64,000 bases of DNA, from contig UQLA01000005.1 of NCBI GenBank assembly GCA_900541745.1, forward strand, positions 57,793-121,792. The letters run 5' to 3'. This DNA comes from an uncultured Collinsella sp. (GTDB lineage Bacteria > Actinomycetota > Coriobacteriia > Coriobacteriales > Coriobacteriaceae). The notes under the pieces were generated by a model. It searched no databases. It was not told where the DNA came from and saw nothing but the letters and a program-made list of their open reading frames with translations. The position numbers were made by a program, and so were the translations under genes. This document shows, piece by piece, positions 17,718 through 25,807 of this stretch. Positions within the stretch are counted from its first letter, which is position 1; the number at the start of each line of letters is the position of its first letter.

Positions 17718-17832
17718 CGGATTGAAACCGCCGCAGAACGTTTCACGAATGGCCGAAAAACTGTTTCACAAAACGCCGTCAAATTGTGTCACGGAGTATC
17801 GTCAAAATGTTTCACGCGCTGGTAAAACGCTA
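17718..17832. promoter_or_regulatory. Four direct repeats with an exact 23-nt period
   Basis: TTTCAC (or TGTCAC) starts at 17741, 17764, 17787 and 17810. Each is preceded by a block like CGTCAAAATG or CGCCGTCAAATTG, giving the unit CG-n2-AAA-n-TG-TTTCAC-G. The stretch from 17718 to 17740 resembles the end of a fifth unit. The block lies 150-270 nt upstream of the flavodoxin start. Evenly spaced sites suggest cooperative binding by a regulator. No rep gene is nearby, so an iteron origin is unlikely. Confidence 0.65.
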
Positions 17833-17890
17833 TATAACAAGATCGCTCTATGGGACAAACAAACCTGATTAATTTGCCCCACGGGCTTGC

Positions 17891-19750
17891 TCACTGGGCG
17901 AATTGGCTGCGGTAGAGTTCGGCGTAGAAGCCGCCTGCCGCTAGCAGCTCGTCGTGCGTGCCGCGCTCGATAATTTGGCCGTCGCGCATCACCAGAATGC
18001 AGTCGGCGTTGCGGATGGTGCTCAGGCGGTGCGCCACGACAAAGCTTGTGCGACCGGCCATGAGCTCGTCGAATGCCGCCTGCACCTGCAGCTCGGTACG
18101 CGTATCGATGCTCGACGTTGCCTCGTCCAGCAGCAGAATCGCCGGATCGGTGAGCATAACGCGCGCAATGCACAGCAGCTGTTTTTGACCCTGGCTAAAC
18201 GTGCCGCCGTCCTCGCCGATGACCGTATCGTAGCCGCCTGGCAGCTGCACGATAAACTTGTGCGCATGCGCGCGCTTGGCCGCCTCGATAACCTGCTCGC
18301 GCGTGGCGTCGGGACAGCCGTAGGCGATGTTTTCCGCCACCGTGCCCTCGAACAGCCACGTATCCTGCAGCACCATGCCAAAGGCGCGGCGCAGGCTTGC
18401 GCGCGTGTAGTCACGCGAAGACCGGCCATCGACCATGATGCGTCCGGCATCGATATCGTAAAACCGCAGCAGCAAGTTGATGAGCGTCGTCTTGCCGCAA
18501 CCCGTGGGGCCGACCAGGGCAAAGCGCATGCCGGGTTTGGCCTCAATACAGATATCCTGCAGCAGCTTGCGGTCGGACACGTAGCTAAAGTCCACATGCT
18601 CAAAGGTCACCTCACCCTGCGGGGCGGTAAGTTCCACGGCATCCGCCGCATCGGGCTCCTGCTCGCGCGCATCGAGCAGCGCAAACATGCGACGCGCCGA
18701 GGCATACGCGGTCTGGATCTGCGTAATGACGTTGGTGACCTCGTTGAACGGCTTGGTGTACTGGTTGGCGTAGGACAGGAAAATCTGCACGCCACCCACC
18801 GTAAGCGCCGCCGGCACGCCCGTGATCACGCCCACGCAGCCGATCACGGCGACCACGGCATAGATGATGTTGTTGATAAAGCGCGTACCGGGGTTAGAGA
18901 GCGAACCCATAAACTGTGCACGCTCACCTGCCGTATAGAGCTCGGCGTTGAGCGCGTCAAAGCGCGCTTGGGCGTTCGGGCCGTAGGCAAACGCATCAAC
19001 CAGCTTTTGCTCGCCCACATACTCCTCGATATGACCACCGAGCTGACCCTGAATACGCTGCTGGGCCGTAAAGCTCTTGTTGGAAAGCTTGGCGATGGCG
19101 CCAGCGGCAAAAATGGAAAGCGGCGTGACGAGCACCACCACAAGCGTCATGGTCAGGTTAATGGAGAGCATAAACGCGAGCGTGCCAACGATGGTGATAA
19201 CGCCGGTGAAAAGCTGGGTAAAGCCCTGTAGCAGACCGTCGCCCACCTGGTCGACGTCGTTGACCACGCGGCTCATAAGGTCGCCGTGGGCGTGGCTGTC
19301 GATAAAGCTGAGCGGCATGCGGCTGAGCTTGTCGCTCGCCTCCACGCGCATGTCGCGCACCGTCTCGTAGGACAGGCGGTTGACGCAATAGCCCTGCAGC
19401 CACTGGAAAGCCGCGGTACCTACGACGACAATCGCGAGCTTGGTGACAAGCGGCAGTAGCGCGTCGAAGTCCACCTGCCCGGCGGCGACGATAAGGTCGA
19501 TGCCTTCGCCAATAAGGATGGGCGTATAGAGCTGCAAGATTACCGAAACGGCGGCACTCAAAAACGATGCCGCAAACGAGACGCGGTGCGGGCGAACATA
19601 GCCCAGCAGGCGGCGGGTCACCGCATCCACGGGATAACGTTCGGGGTCGCCGGGCCGGCGCGGGCCATCGCCCAGGTCGTTGAGGCTATCGTTGCCGGAC
19701 ACGTTGGCCGTCATCGTGGCGACCGAGCCGGAAGAAGTGTACGGATTCAT
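17891..19750 (-). CDS. ABC exporter half with canonical ATP site residues (pair 1, second gene)
   Basis: This 619-residue protein joins an N-terminal membrane domain (about residues 45-340, six helices) to an ATPase domain. The ATPase shows Walker A GPTGCGKTTL, signature FSQGQKQLLCIAR, Walker B AILLLDEATSSID and switch His in VVAHRLSTI. The signature motif departs from LSGGQ, while the catalytic Glu is present. The partner gene upstream has the opposite pattern (good signature, Asp in place of the Glu). This is typical of heterodimeric exporters with one weak site, such as LmrCD-like drug or lipid exporters. The ATG directly follows the partner stop (TAA-ATG), with GGAGGG inside the partner end, so translation is coupled. 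The exported substrate is unknown. Confidence 0.9.
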   Translation of the reverse strand: MNPYTSSGSVATMTANVSGNDSLNDLGDGPRRPGDPERYPVDAVTRRLLGYVRPHRVSFAASFLSAAVSVILQLYTPILIGEGIDLIVAAGQVDFDALLPLVTKLAIVVVGTAAFQWLQGYCVNRLSYETVRDMRVEASDKLSRMPLSFIDSHAHGDLMSRVVNDVDQVGDGLLQGFTQLFTGVITIVGTLAFMLSINLTMTLVVVLVTPLSIFAAGAIAKLSNKSFTAQQRIQGQLGGHIEEYVGEQKLVDAFAYGPNAQARFDALNAELYTAGERAQFMGSLSNPGTRFINNIIYAVVAVIGCVGVITGVPAALTVGGVQIFLSYANQYTKPFNEVTNVITQIQTAYASARRMFALLDAREQEPDAADAVELTAPQGEVTFEHVDFSYVSDRKLLQDICIEAKPGMRFALVGPTGCGKTTLINLLLRFYDIDAGRIMVDGRSSRDYTRASLRRAFGMVLQDTWLFEGTVAENIAYGCPDATREQVIEAAKRAHAHKFIVQLPGGYDTVIGEDGGTFSQGQKQLLCIARVMLTDPAILLLDEATSSIDTRTELQVQAAFDELMAGRTSFVVAHRLSTIRNADCILVMRDGQIIERGTHDELLAAGGFYAELYRSQFAQ

Positions 19751-21667
19751 TTAGCAGCCCTCCTTTGCGCAGACGGATGCGGAGGCGATCGGGGCGGACA
19801 CGGGCGTCGCGTTCCCCTGCTGGCCCTCGAGCTCCTCGCGACGCAGCTGCGACTGGCAAATCTCGCGATAGAGCTGGCAGGTCGCATACAGCTCGTCATG
19901 CGCGCCCAGGCCCGCGACCGAGCCGTGATCGAGCACGCAGATCATGTCGGCGTCACGCACGGTCGAGACGCGCTGGCTTACGATCACGGTTGTCATGGGG
20001 ATGCCCCTCGAAAACACCGGAGCTCTTCCTGCGAGTTCGCGCACGGCACGGCGCAGAGCCGCATCCGTCTTTACGTCGAGCGCCGATGCCGAATCGTCCA
20101 TAACGAGAATCTGCGGGTATTCCACCAGAGCACGCGCGATTGTCAGGCGCTGACGTTGTCCGCCGCTAAAATTTTTGCCGCCTGCCTCGACGGGAGCATC
20201 GAGGGCGTCCGGCAGGTTCCGTACAAAATCGTCCGCCTGGGCCGTCTCGAGCGCATCCCAAAGCACATCATCCATAAAGCACGTCCTTTGACGCCATGCC
20301 AGATTGGAGCGAATCGTTCCGCTCATGAGACTCGCCCGCTGGGGGACCATGCCGATAACCTCCCTCAGCTGGTCGAGATTCCACGCGCGCACGTCGCGGC
20401 CGAAAACGCGAACCGTTCCCGTCGAGGCATCGTACAGGCGCGGAATCAGCGAAACGAGCGTCGATTTTCCCGAACCCGTGCCACCGATAATGCCGAGCGT
20501 TCCGCCCACAGAAACAGAAAACGACACGTTGTCAACGGCGTTAACGGCTCCGGCGCCAAACGAAAAGCTCACATGGTCAAACTCGATGGCAGGCGGCACG
20601 ACATCGACGAGCGGATGCTTGTCGGCCATGTAAGCACTGGGAGAACACCGGTCTTCTTTAAGCATGCAGGCATTTCCGATCGCAAAAAGATCCAGCTTTT
20701 GGTTGCCCCCGTCCGTGATACTCGGCACACAGTCGAGCACCTCGTTGATACGCGAAGCGCTAGCGCTCGCCTTGGTGAAGACTACAACCAAGTTGGCAAC
20801 ATACACGATGGAGGTAAGGGTCTGCGTCATGTAGTTCACAAACGCCATGACCTGGCCCTGCGTGAGCTCGCCCACGTTGACTTGGATGCCGCCCACCCAC
20901 AGGATGGCGCACACGCCCAGGTTCATCACCAAAAACGTGACGGGGTTGAGAATCGACGAGAGCTTGCCCACCGCGATTGCGACACGCGCCTGGTCATCGG
21001 CCGCCTGGGCAAAACGCTCACGTTCGTGACCCTCGCGCACAAACGCCCGGACCACGCGGGCACCCGAAAGTCCCTCGCGGCAAATAAGCGCGATGCGATC
21101 GAGCTTTGCCTGCAGCTGCTTGTAGTACGGGATGCAGCGCGCCATGACAAACCAAAACACCAGGCCGATAGCGGGAGTGCAGATCAAAAAGATCATGCCG
21201 AGCTTAAGGTCGATGGCAAGGGCCGCGACCATTGAGCCCACCGCCAGGAAAGGCCAGCGGATGAGCATACGCACGCCCAGCGCCACGGCGAGCTGCACCT
21301 GGTTGACGTCGTTGGTAATGCGCGTGATGAGCGACGGCGTGCCAAAGCGATCGAGTTCAGCATAGCTCAGCTTGTTGATGTGCTTGTAGAGTGCGCCGCG
21401 AATGTCAGTACCCATGCCCTGCGAGGTGAGCGCCGCCATCTTTTGGCAGACGAGCGTAAACGAGATGCCAATCACGGCCATGGCGGCGAGCACCATACCG
21501 TAGTGGACGACGGCACTCACGTCGTGCGCACCGATACCTTTATCAATCATCTGGGCAATCACGAGCGGCGTAAGCAGGTCAAAGATCACTTCAATCAACT
21601 TGCACGCAGGGCCAATCACCATATACCGGCGAAACTTACCACCAAAACGCCTGAGCAGCTCAATCAT
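19751..21667 (-). CDS. ABC exporter half with degenerate catalytic site (pair 1, first gene)
   Basis: This 638-residue half-transporter starts MIELLRRFGGKFRRYM. I chose the ATG at 21667, with AGGGAG nine nt upstream, over the frame start at 21700. The membrane domain spans about residues 15-310. The ATPase has Walker A GGTGSGKSTL, a proper signature NFSGGQRQRLTIAR, and Walker B ILVMDDSASALD, where Asp replaces the catalytic Glu. The switch histidine position reads VIVSQRVSTV, so His is replaced by Gln. Both changes mark the non-hydrolysing site of heterodimeric exporters. A short insert occurs before IVSQR (RAPVFSRGIPM). It is the first gene of a two-gene operon, with the SRP RNA upstream on the same strand. 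Confidence 0.9.
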   Translation of the reverse strand: MIELLRRFGGKFRRYMVIGPACKLIEVIFDLLTPLVIAQMIDKGIGAHDVSAVVHYGMVLAAMAVIGISFTLVCQKMAALTSQGMGTDIRGALYKHINKLSYAELDRFGTPSLITRITNDVNQVQLAVALGVRMLIRWPFLAVGSMVAALAIDLKLGMIFLICTPAIGLVFWFVMARCIPYYKQLQAKLDRIALICREGLSGARVVRAFVREGHERERFAQAADDQARVAIAVGKLSSILNPVTFLVMNLGVCAILWVGGIQVNVGELTQGQVMAFVNYMTQTLTSIVYVANLVVVFTKASASASRINEVLDCVPSITDGGNQKLDLFAIGNACMLKEDRCSPSAYMADKHPLVDVVPPAIEFDHVSFSFGAGAVNAVDNVSFSVSVGGTLGIIGGTGSGKSTLVSLIPRLYDASTGTVRVFGRDVRAWNLDQLREVIGMVPQRASLMSGTIRSNLAWRQRTCFMDDVLWDALETAQADDFVRNLPDALDAPVEAGGKNFSGGQRQRLTIARALVEYPQILVMDDSASALDVKTDAALRRAVRELAGRAPVFSRGIPMTTVIVSQRVSTVRDADMICVLDHGSVAGLGAHDELYATCQLYREICQSQLRREELEGQQGNATPVSAPIASASVCAKEGC

Positions 21668-21784
21668 GTATAGGCGCTCCCTATCATCATCTCTCTTCAA
21701 TCTGATTCATGATAGTACGGAGAACCCTGGAGATGCGTAAGCAACTCGTTACAGAAGAATCTTGGATAGCGGTAAAAACCGCGC

Positions 21785-21896
21785 AAAAAAGCGCGCTCGA
21801 TGGATCCGGATGCCCGACAGAGGCTCCTTATGGCTGCTTCCTTCCGGACCTGACCAGATTCGGAACATGTCGTCATCCGAACCCATCGAACGCGCT
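21785..21896 (-). ncRNA. ffs: Signal recognition particle RNA (small bacterial type)
   Basis: The minus strand carries the SRP core loop GGTCAGGTCCGGAAGGAAGC followed by AGCC, the Ffh-binding signature. Flanking strands GCGCGTTCGATGGGTTCGGA and TCCGGATCCATCGAGCGCGC pair to close a rod-like hairpin of about 106 nt. A TTTTTT run at 21785-21790 ends it. The small size without an Alu domain fits the actinobacterial form. The exact 5' end is inferred from the pairing. Confidence 0.92.
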
Positions 21897-21974
21897 AGGC
21901 GTTCGATATATATTACCCGCTCCCGCCCGATGGGGCAAGACAGCTAATTTGGAACGGGGCTTTTTTGACTGCTT

Positions 21975-23756
21975 TTAGATGCGGCCGAGGTCGTAGGCTT
22001 GGGCGGCTGCTTCACCGGCGCAGATGAGGTTGGTTGTGGCTTCCTGGGGATCGAGCGCCTGCTCCAGGTCCATGGGCTTGCGACAGATCGGCAAAACCAA
22101 GTCAATACCCTGCCCATACACCGTATCCAGGTTGTCAGCACGACCGCCCACGACGGCGACTACCGGCTTGCCATAGCGATTGGCACGGCGGGCCACGCCC
22201 ACCGGCGCCTTGCCGGCAGCGGATTGCTCGTCCATGTTGCCCTCGCCTGTAATGACCAGGTCGACATCGCGCACGCGTTCGTCAAACCCAATCAGATCGA
22301 GCACCGTCTCCACGCCTGAGCGTAGCTCCGCACCGAGCGCTAACAGCGCGGCGCCTAGGCCGCCGGCGGCGCCGGCACCGGGCACACCGAGCACCGAGCC
22401 AAATGTCCGCACGCCCTCGGGCGCGCGCAACAACCCCTGAGCCCGCACCCCGGTAATCGCCGCATCGAGCAGGCGGCCATAGCCGACCATCCAGCTGTCG
22501 TATCTACACAATGCGTCGGCATCATTCGTCGGCAGGCCCTTTTGCCCGCCAAACACCGCCAGTGCGCCCCGACGCCCCACGAGCGGATTCTCGACATCGG
22601 AAAGCACCACGACACGCGCGCCATTTAATGCCCGAAGCGCCGGTGCCAAATCAATATTCGCCACGCGTTCAAGGCCCGCGAGGCCGGGGGCGATATTGCA
22701 GCCACACTCATCGACAAGGTGGGCGCCCAGCGCCTGCAGCATGCCGGCGCCACCGTCGTTGGTGGCACTGCCGCCCAGACCAATATAGATAGTCTTTGCC
22801 CCAGCACGGACCGCGCGAAGCATGAGCTCGCCCACGCCATAGGTCGTAGCGGCCAACGCCGCCGGCTCTATGCAAGGCGAATGCCCAATACCCGCTGCCT
22901 CGGCCATCTCAATTACAGCCGACTCGTGCTCGCCGTCCACCAGCATCCGAGCAGACACGCGGTCGCCCAAGGGGCCTGCGACTTCACATGCCACGACCTC
23001 ACCGCCGCACGCGGCAACGGCATCGAGCGTTCCCTCGCCGCCATCCGCCAGCGGCAACGCGCTTACCTGGGCATCAGGCCACACACGGCGCACACCTTCG
23101 GCAACGGCACCCTCCGCCTGCGAGCTCGACACGCTGCCTTTAAAGGAATCGATCGCCAACAGCACGCGGCGGGGCCGGCGCTGCACGGGGCCAAAGTCGA
23201 GCGTCTCGCCAGCGAGATCCCCAACACCCGCAAGCGCCTCGGCGTGGGCGGCATGTGCCTCAAGGTCGGCCCCGCAACCGCAGTCAGCACCATCGGTGCC
23301 ACGCAGCCCACTAAAATAGCTGCTTAGCACCGCGCGGCACTCGTCCGCCAGCACGCCGGCGGTCACATTAAACCGATGATTTAGGCGCGAATCGGCGTTG
23401 AGGTCATATAGCGACCCCAGAGCGCCCGCTTTAGCATCGGCCGCGCCGTACACGCAGCGCCCCACGCGCGCGTTAACCATAAGCCCCGCGCACATGCAGC
23501 AGGGCTCGAGCGTCACGTAGACCGTGCAATCGGAAAGGCGCCAACGACCGAGCGACCGAGCGGCGGCGCATAGGGCCGCAAACTCGGCATGTGCCGAAGG
23601 GTCCTGGTCGAGCTCGCGGCGATTATGCGCCCGCGCGACGATCTCGCCCGCGCGCACTACCACGGCACCAATCGGTACCTCGCCCACCGCAGCGGCTGCG
23701 CGCGCCTCCGCCAGCGCCTCGCGCATGAACTTCTCATCGATTCCGGTGCTCGTCAT
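21975..23756 (-). CDS. Fusion of tRNA adenosine deaminase TadA and glycerate kinase
   Basis: This 593-residue protein has two unrelated enzymes in one frame. Residues 1-155 match TadA, which makes inosine at the wobble position of tRNA: zinc His in SAHAEFAAL (H56, E58) and TLEPCCMCAG (C86, C89). Residues about 205-593 match type-2 glycerate kinase: VLLAIDSFKGSVSS at its start, LPLADGGEGTLDA, YIGLGGSATNDGGAGM and VITGEGNMDEQSAAGK. A Cys/His/Ala-rich linker (DCGCGADLEAHAAHAEAL) joins them. The ATG at 23756 follows GGAAGGCGAACG. I see no frameshift or internal restart, so one polypeptide is likely. Glycerate kinase would phosphorylate glycerate in central carbon or serine metabolism. tRNA-Ser and SRP RNA are the neighbours, as is common for tadA. 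Confidence 0.88.
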   Translation of the reverse strand: MTSTGIDEKFMREALAEARAAAAVGEVPIGAVVVRAGEIVARAHNRRELDQDPSAHAEFAALCAAARSLGRWRLSDCTVYVTLEPCCMCAGLMVNARVGRCVYGAADAKAGALGSLYDLNADSRLNHRFNVTAGVLADECRAVLSSYFSGLRGTDGADCGCGADLEAHAAHAEALAGVGDLAGETLDFGPVQRRPRRVLLAIDSFKGSVSSSQAEGAVAEGVRRVWPDAQVSALPLADGGEGTLDAVAACGGEVVACEVAGPLGDRVSARMLVDGEHESAVIEMAEAAGIGHSPCIEPAALAATTYGVGELMLRAVRAGAKTIYIGLGGSATNDGGAGMLQALGAHLVDECGCNIAPGLAGLERVANIDLAPALRALNGARVVVLSDVENPLVGRRGALAVFGGQKGLPTNDADALCRYDSWMVGYGRLLDAAITGVRAQGLLRAPEGVRTFGSVLGVPGAGAAGGLGAALLALGAELRSGVETVLDLIGFDERVRDVDLVITGEGNMDEQSAAGKAPVGVARRANRYGKPVVAVVGGRADNLDTVYGQGIDLVLPICRKPMDLEQALDPQEATTNLICAGEAAAQAYDLGRI

Positions 23757-23807
23757 CGTTCGCCTTCCCTGTTGCAAACCCAAAACGATGCTATCATTAC
23801 GACTCAC

Positions 23808-23897
23808 GGAGAGATGGCAGAGCGGTTGAATGCGGCGGTCTTGAAAACCGTTGAGCGCGAGAGCGTTCCGGGGGTTCGAATCCCCCTCTCTCCGCCA
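23808..23897 (+). tRNA. tRNA-Ser (UGA anticodon)
   Basis: The 90-nt class II tRNA has acceptor strands GGAGAGA and TCTCTCC, discriminator G and an encoded CCA (23895-23897). The anticodon loop CTTGAAA gives UGA. A variable arm GAGCGCGAGAGCGTTC and the T-loop GGTTCGAATCC are present. A TATCAT sequence at 23792-23797 may be the -10 element. Confidence 0.97.
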
Positions 23898-23900
23898 CTC

Positions 23901-24485
23901 TTAGTGACTCACCGGCGTCATGGTCCGCTCGAACAGTGCATCAACCACGTCGGCGATTTCGGATCGGCGCTCTAGTACGTGGCCCGATTCCCACCACATG
24001 GTAAAGAGCCGAATAATGCCGCCGGCGACAAACTCAGACGTCGTCTCGAGCGATACGGGCGCGAGCGCATCCTCGTCAAGCGCGCTCATCACGCGCCCGC
24101 GTATGGAGCGCGCGATGCGGTCGCAAATCATGCTGGTCAGCATACCCGACATACTGCTCGCCAAAATGTTATCCATGAGCTGCTCATGCGCCAGAATCAG
24201 ATCCATGGCATCGGCGAACACTTCGTGGCGAAGCGCGCGCACGTCCTCGGCACCCTCCGCACCATCCACGTCGGCCCGCTTTTGCGGCAGGCCCGACATG
24301 AGTTCATCGATATAGAAGGCAAAGTAATCGTTTTTGTCGCGGAAGTGCTTGTAGAACGTCGTCCGACGAATCATAGCGCGGTCGCACAGCATGGCAACCG
24401 TCACGTCCTCAAACCGATGCTCTTCGAGCAGCTCGGTAAAGGCCTCGAACAGGGCCCGATAGGTTTTCTTGATGCGAAGGTCCAT
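23901..24485 (-). CDS. TetR-family transcriptional regulator
   Basis: This 194-residue protein has an N-terminal TetR helix-turn-helix: MDLRIKKTYRALFEAFTELL followed by FEDVTVAMLCDRAMIRRTTFYKHFRDKNDYFAFYI. The C-terminal ligand domain (about residues 60-194) has no recognisable ligand signature. The length and the KTYRALFEAF opening resemble TetR members of the DhaS/AcrR-like group. The ATG at 24485 follows GGAGGG; a frame start at 24521 has no site. The stop lies four nt from the tRNA-Ser gene on the other strand. Target genes are unknown; the ABC exporter pair upstream on the same strand is a possible target, but other genes lie between. Confidence 0.85.
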   Translation of the reverse strand: MDLRIKKTYRALFEAFTELLEEHRFEDVTVAMLCDRAMIRRTTFYKHFRDKNDYFAFYIDELMSGLPQKRADVDGAEGAEDVRALRHEVFADAMDLILAHEQLMDNILASSMSGMLTSMICDRIARSIRGRVMSALDEDALAPVSLETTSEFVAGGIIRLFTMWWESGHVLERRSEIADVVDALFERTMTPVSH

Positions 24486-24697
24486 ATATATCGCCCTCCT
24501 CAAGGAGAAGACAACGCTCACTAATCTGTCGCATATCTTACACCTGTATCGCCCGCCCCCTGGCGAATGGCCTTACCTTGGTGGAAACATAACGCTTACC
24601 GGAAAGTTCGGTATCGCCAAAGGTTGCGGGTATACTAGTAGCGTTACACCAACGGCAGCCGGCGGAAGACGCCGCGGCCATTCGAAACGGAGACACC

Positions 24698-25249
24698 ATG
24701 ATTCCCGTCATCATCGGTATCGTTGTTGTCGTTGTGATTGTCTGCGCCATCGCCGGCATCTACAACAACATGGTCACCAAGCGCAATCGCATTGATAACG
24801 CCTGGCAGAACATCGACACGCAGCTGCAGCGCCGCAACGACCTGATCCCTAACCTGGTCGAAACCGTCAAGGGCTACGCCAAACACGAGCAGGACACGCT
24901 TGCCGCCGTGGTCAACGCGCGCAACGCCGCCGTGAGCGCCACCACGCCCGAAGCCAAGATGGAAGCCGACAACGTGCTGACCGGTGCCCTGCGCCAGCTC
25001 TTCGCCGTGGCCGAGGCTTACCCCGATCTTAAGGCGGACACCAACTTTACGCAGCTCCAAGCCACGCTCGAGGACACCGAGAACAAGGTGAGCTACGCGC
25101 GTCAGAGCTACAACGACTGCGTGCTTAGCTACAACAACGCTATCCAGACCTTCCCGGCCGTCATCTTTGCCGGCATCTTCCAGTTTAAGGAGCGCCAGGG
25201 CTTCGAGGCCGCCGAAGCTGCCCGCCAGGCACCGACCGTCAAGTTCTAA
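24698..25249 (+). CDS. lemA: LemA-family protein
   Basis: This 183-residue protein begins with a membrane helix (MIPVIIGIVVVVVIVCAIA) and continues as the helical LemA domain. Family patterns seen are YNNMVTKRNRIDNAWQNID, QLQRRNDLIPNLVETVKGYA, LFAVAEAYPDLKAD and ARQSYNDCVLSYNNAIQTFP. The end FQFKERQGFEAAEAARQAPTVKF is the usual C-terminal ERxxF-x5-A-x5-P-x-V-x-F motif. The cellular role of LemA is not settled; it is an envelope-associated protein with the N-terminus outside. GGAGACACC precedes the ATG. The gene stands alone with its own terminator. Confidence 0.95.
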   Translation: MIPVIIGIVVVVVIVCAIAGIYNNMVTKRNRIDNAWQNIDTQLQRRNDLIPNLVETVKGYAKHEQDTLAAVVNARNAAVSATTPEAKMEADNVLTGALRQLFAVAEAYPDLKADTNFTQLQATLEDTENKVSYARQSYNDCVLSYNNAIQTFPAVIFAGIFQFKERQGFEAAEAARQAPTVKF

Positions 25250-25285
25250 CAGATCCGCAGCGTATCCTTAATCGGGTATATGCAT

Positions 25286-25324
25286 AAACCGCCTCGTCGA
25301 ATGCATACTTCGACGGGGCGGTTT
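25286..25324 (+). terminator. Terminator of lemA
   Basis: AAACCGCC-T-CGTCGA pairs with TCGACG-G-GGCGGTTT around ATGCATACT, followed by TCCTTTG. The T-tract is weak. Confidence 0.65.
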
Positions 25325-25355
25325 CCTTTGTCGCGAAGGTCCCCCTCTAAGCACC

Positions 25356-25556
25356 GTGCATTTTTAGGAGTATTCAACATAACCAAGGGCTTCGGGCGCC
25401 ACGGTAAATGCCAAAGACCGCGAATATCCCTGCAAATCAAACGCTGTCAGCCCATAACCCCGCCCATCATTCGTAGAAAACATCGAGAAATCCCGATTTT
25501 TCGCCCGAGATCGGTATGCAGTGGCCTTCGATTGCAGAATACTCGCAAAAATGCAC
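25356..25556. repeat. MITE-like 201-bp segment with 20-bp inverted ends
   Basis: GTGCATTTTTAGGAGTATTC at 25356-25375 is matched in reverse by GAATACTCGCAAAAATGCAC at 25537-25556, identical at 18 of 20 positions. The inside is unlike the neighbouring genes. It can encode an 84-residue peptide on the minus strand (25364-25618) with no recognised domain and poor start context. Another hairpin, GCGCGGC-AAAA-GGCCGCGC, lies just outside the right end. It may be a small non-autonomous element or a regulatory palindrome. Confidence 0.5.
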
Positions 25557-25666
25557 GTCGCCACCACCCCCACATGGCGCGAACCAAAACAAAAGCGCGG
25601 CAAAAGGCCGCGCGCCATCTCTATTCAGATCTATATTGCCCGTAACGACTGCGCCGAGGTAACGCA

Positions 25667-25791
25667 GGCCCGAGGGCGACCTTCCTTTCCGGCGCACTCC
25701 GCAGGACGAAAGAACCCCCGCCGCACGTAGTGCGCAGCGGGGGTTCTTTCATGTCCGAGGACGCGCCGGAAAGGAAGGTCGCCCTCGGGCC
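25667..25791. repeat. Nested palindrome with a 29-bp perfect outer stem
   Basis: The outer arms 25667-25695 and 25763-25791 pair perfectly over 29 bp. Inside, GAAAGAACCCCCGC (from about 25708) pairs with GCGGGGGTTCTTTC around a CGCACGTAGTGCGCA loop that is itself partly palindromic. The element sits just downstream of ilvE (minus strand) and could end its transcript. Its plan resembles the covarying-stem elements, but the core sequence differs. Confidence 0.85.
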
Positions 25792-25807
25792 GGACATACA
25801 AGACAGC

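Noticed and set aside
17718..17832. Plasmid-type iteron origin
   Set aside because: No replication initiator, DnaA-box cluster or partition gene is in the neighbourhood.
17641..17868. A 75-residue frame over the 23-nt repeats
   Set aside because: The peptide simply reflects the tandem repeats, and the start lacks a ribosome site.
25364..25618. An 84-residue minus-strand frame in the lemA-ilvE gap
   Set aside because: It spans one of the inverted ends of a repeat-like segment, has no clear ribosome site and no recognised domain. It is noted only within the repeat entry.
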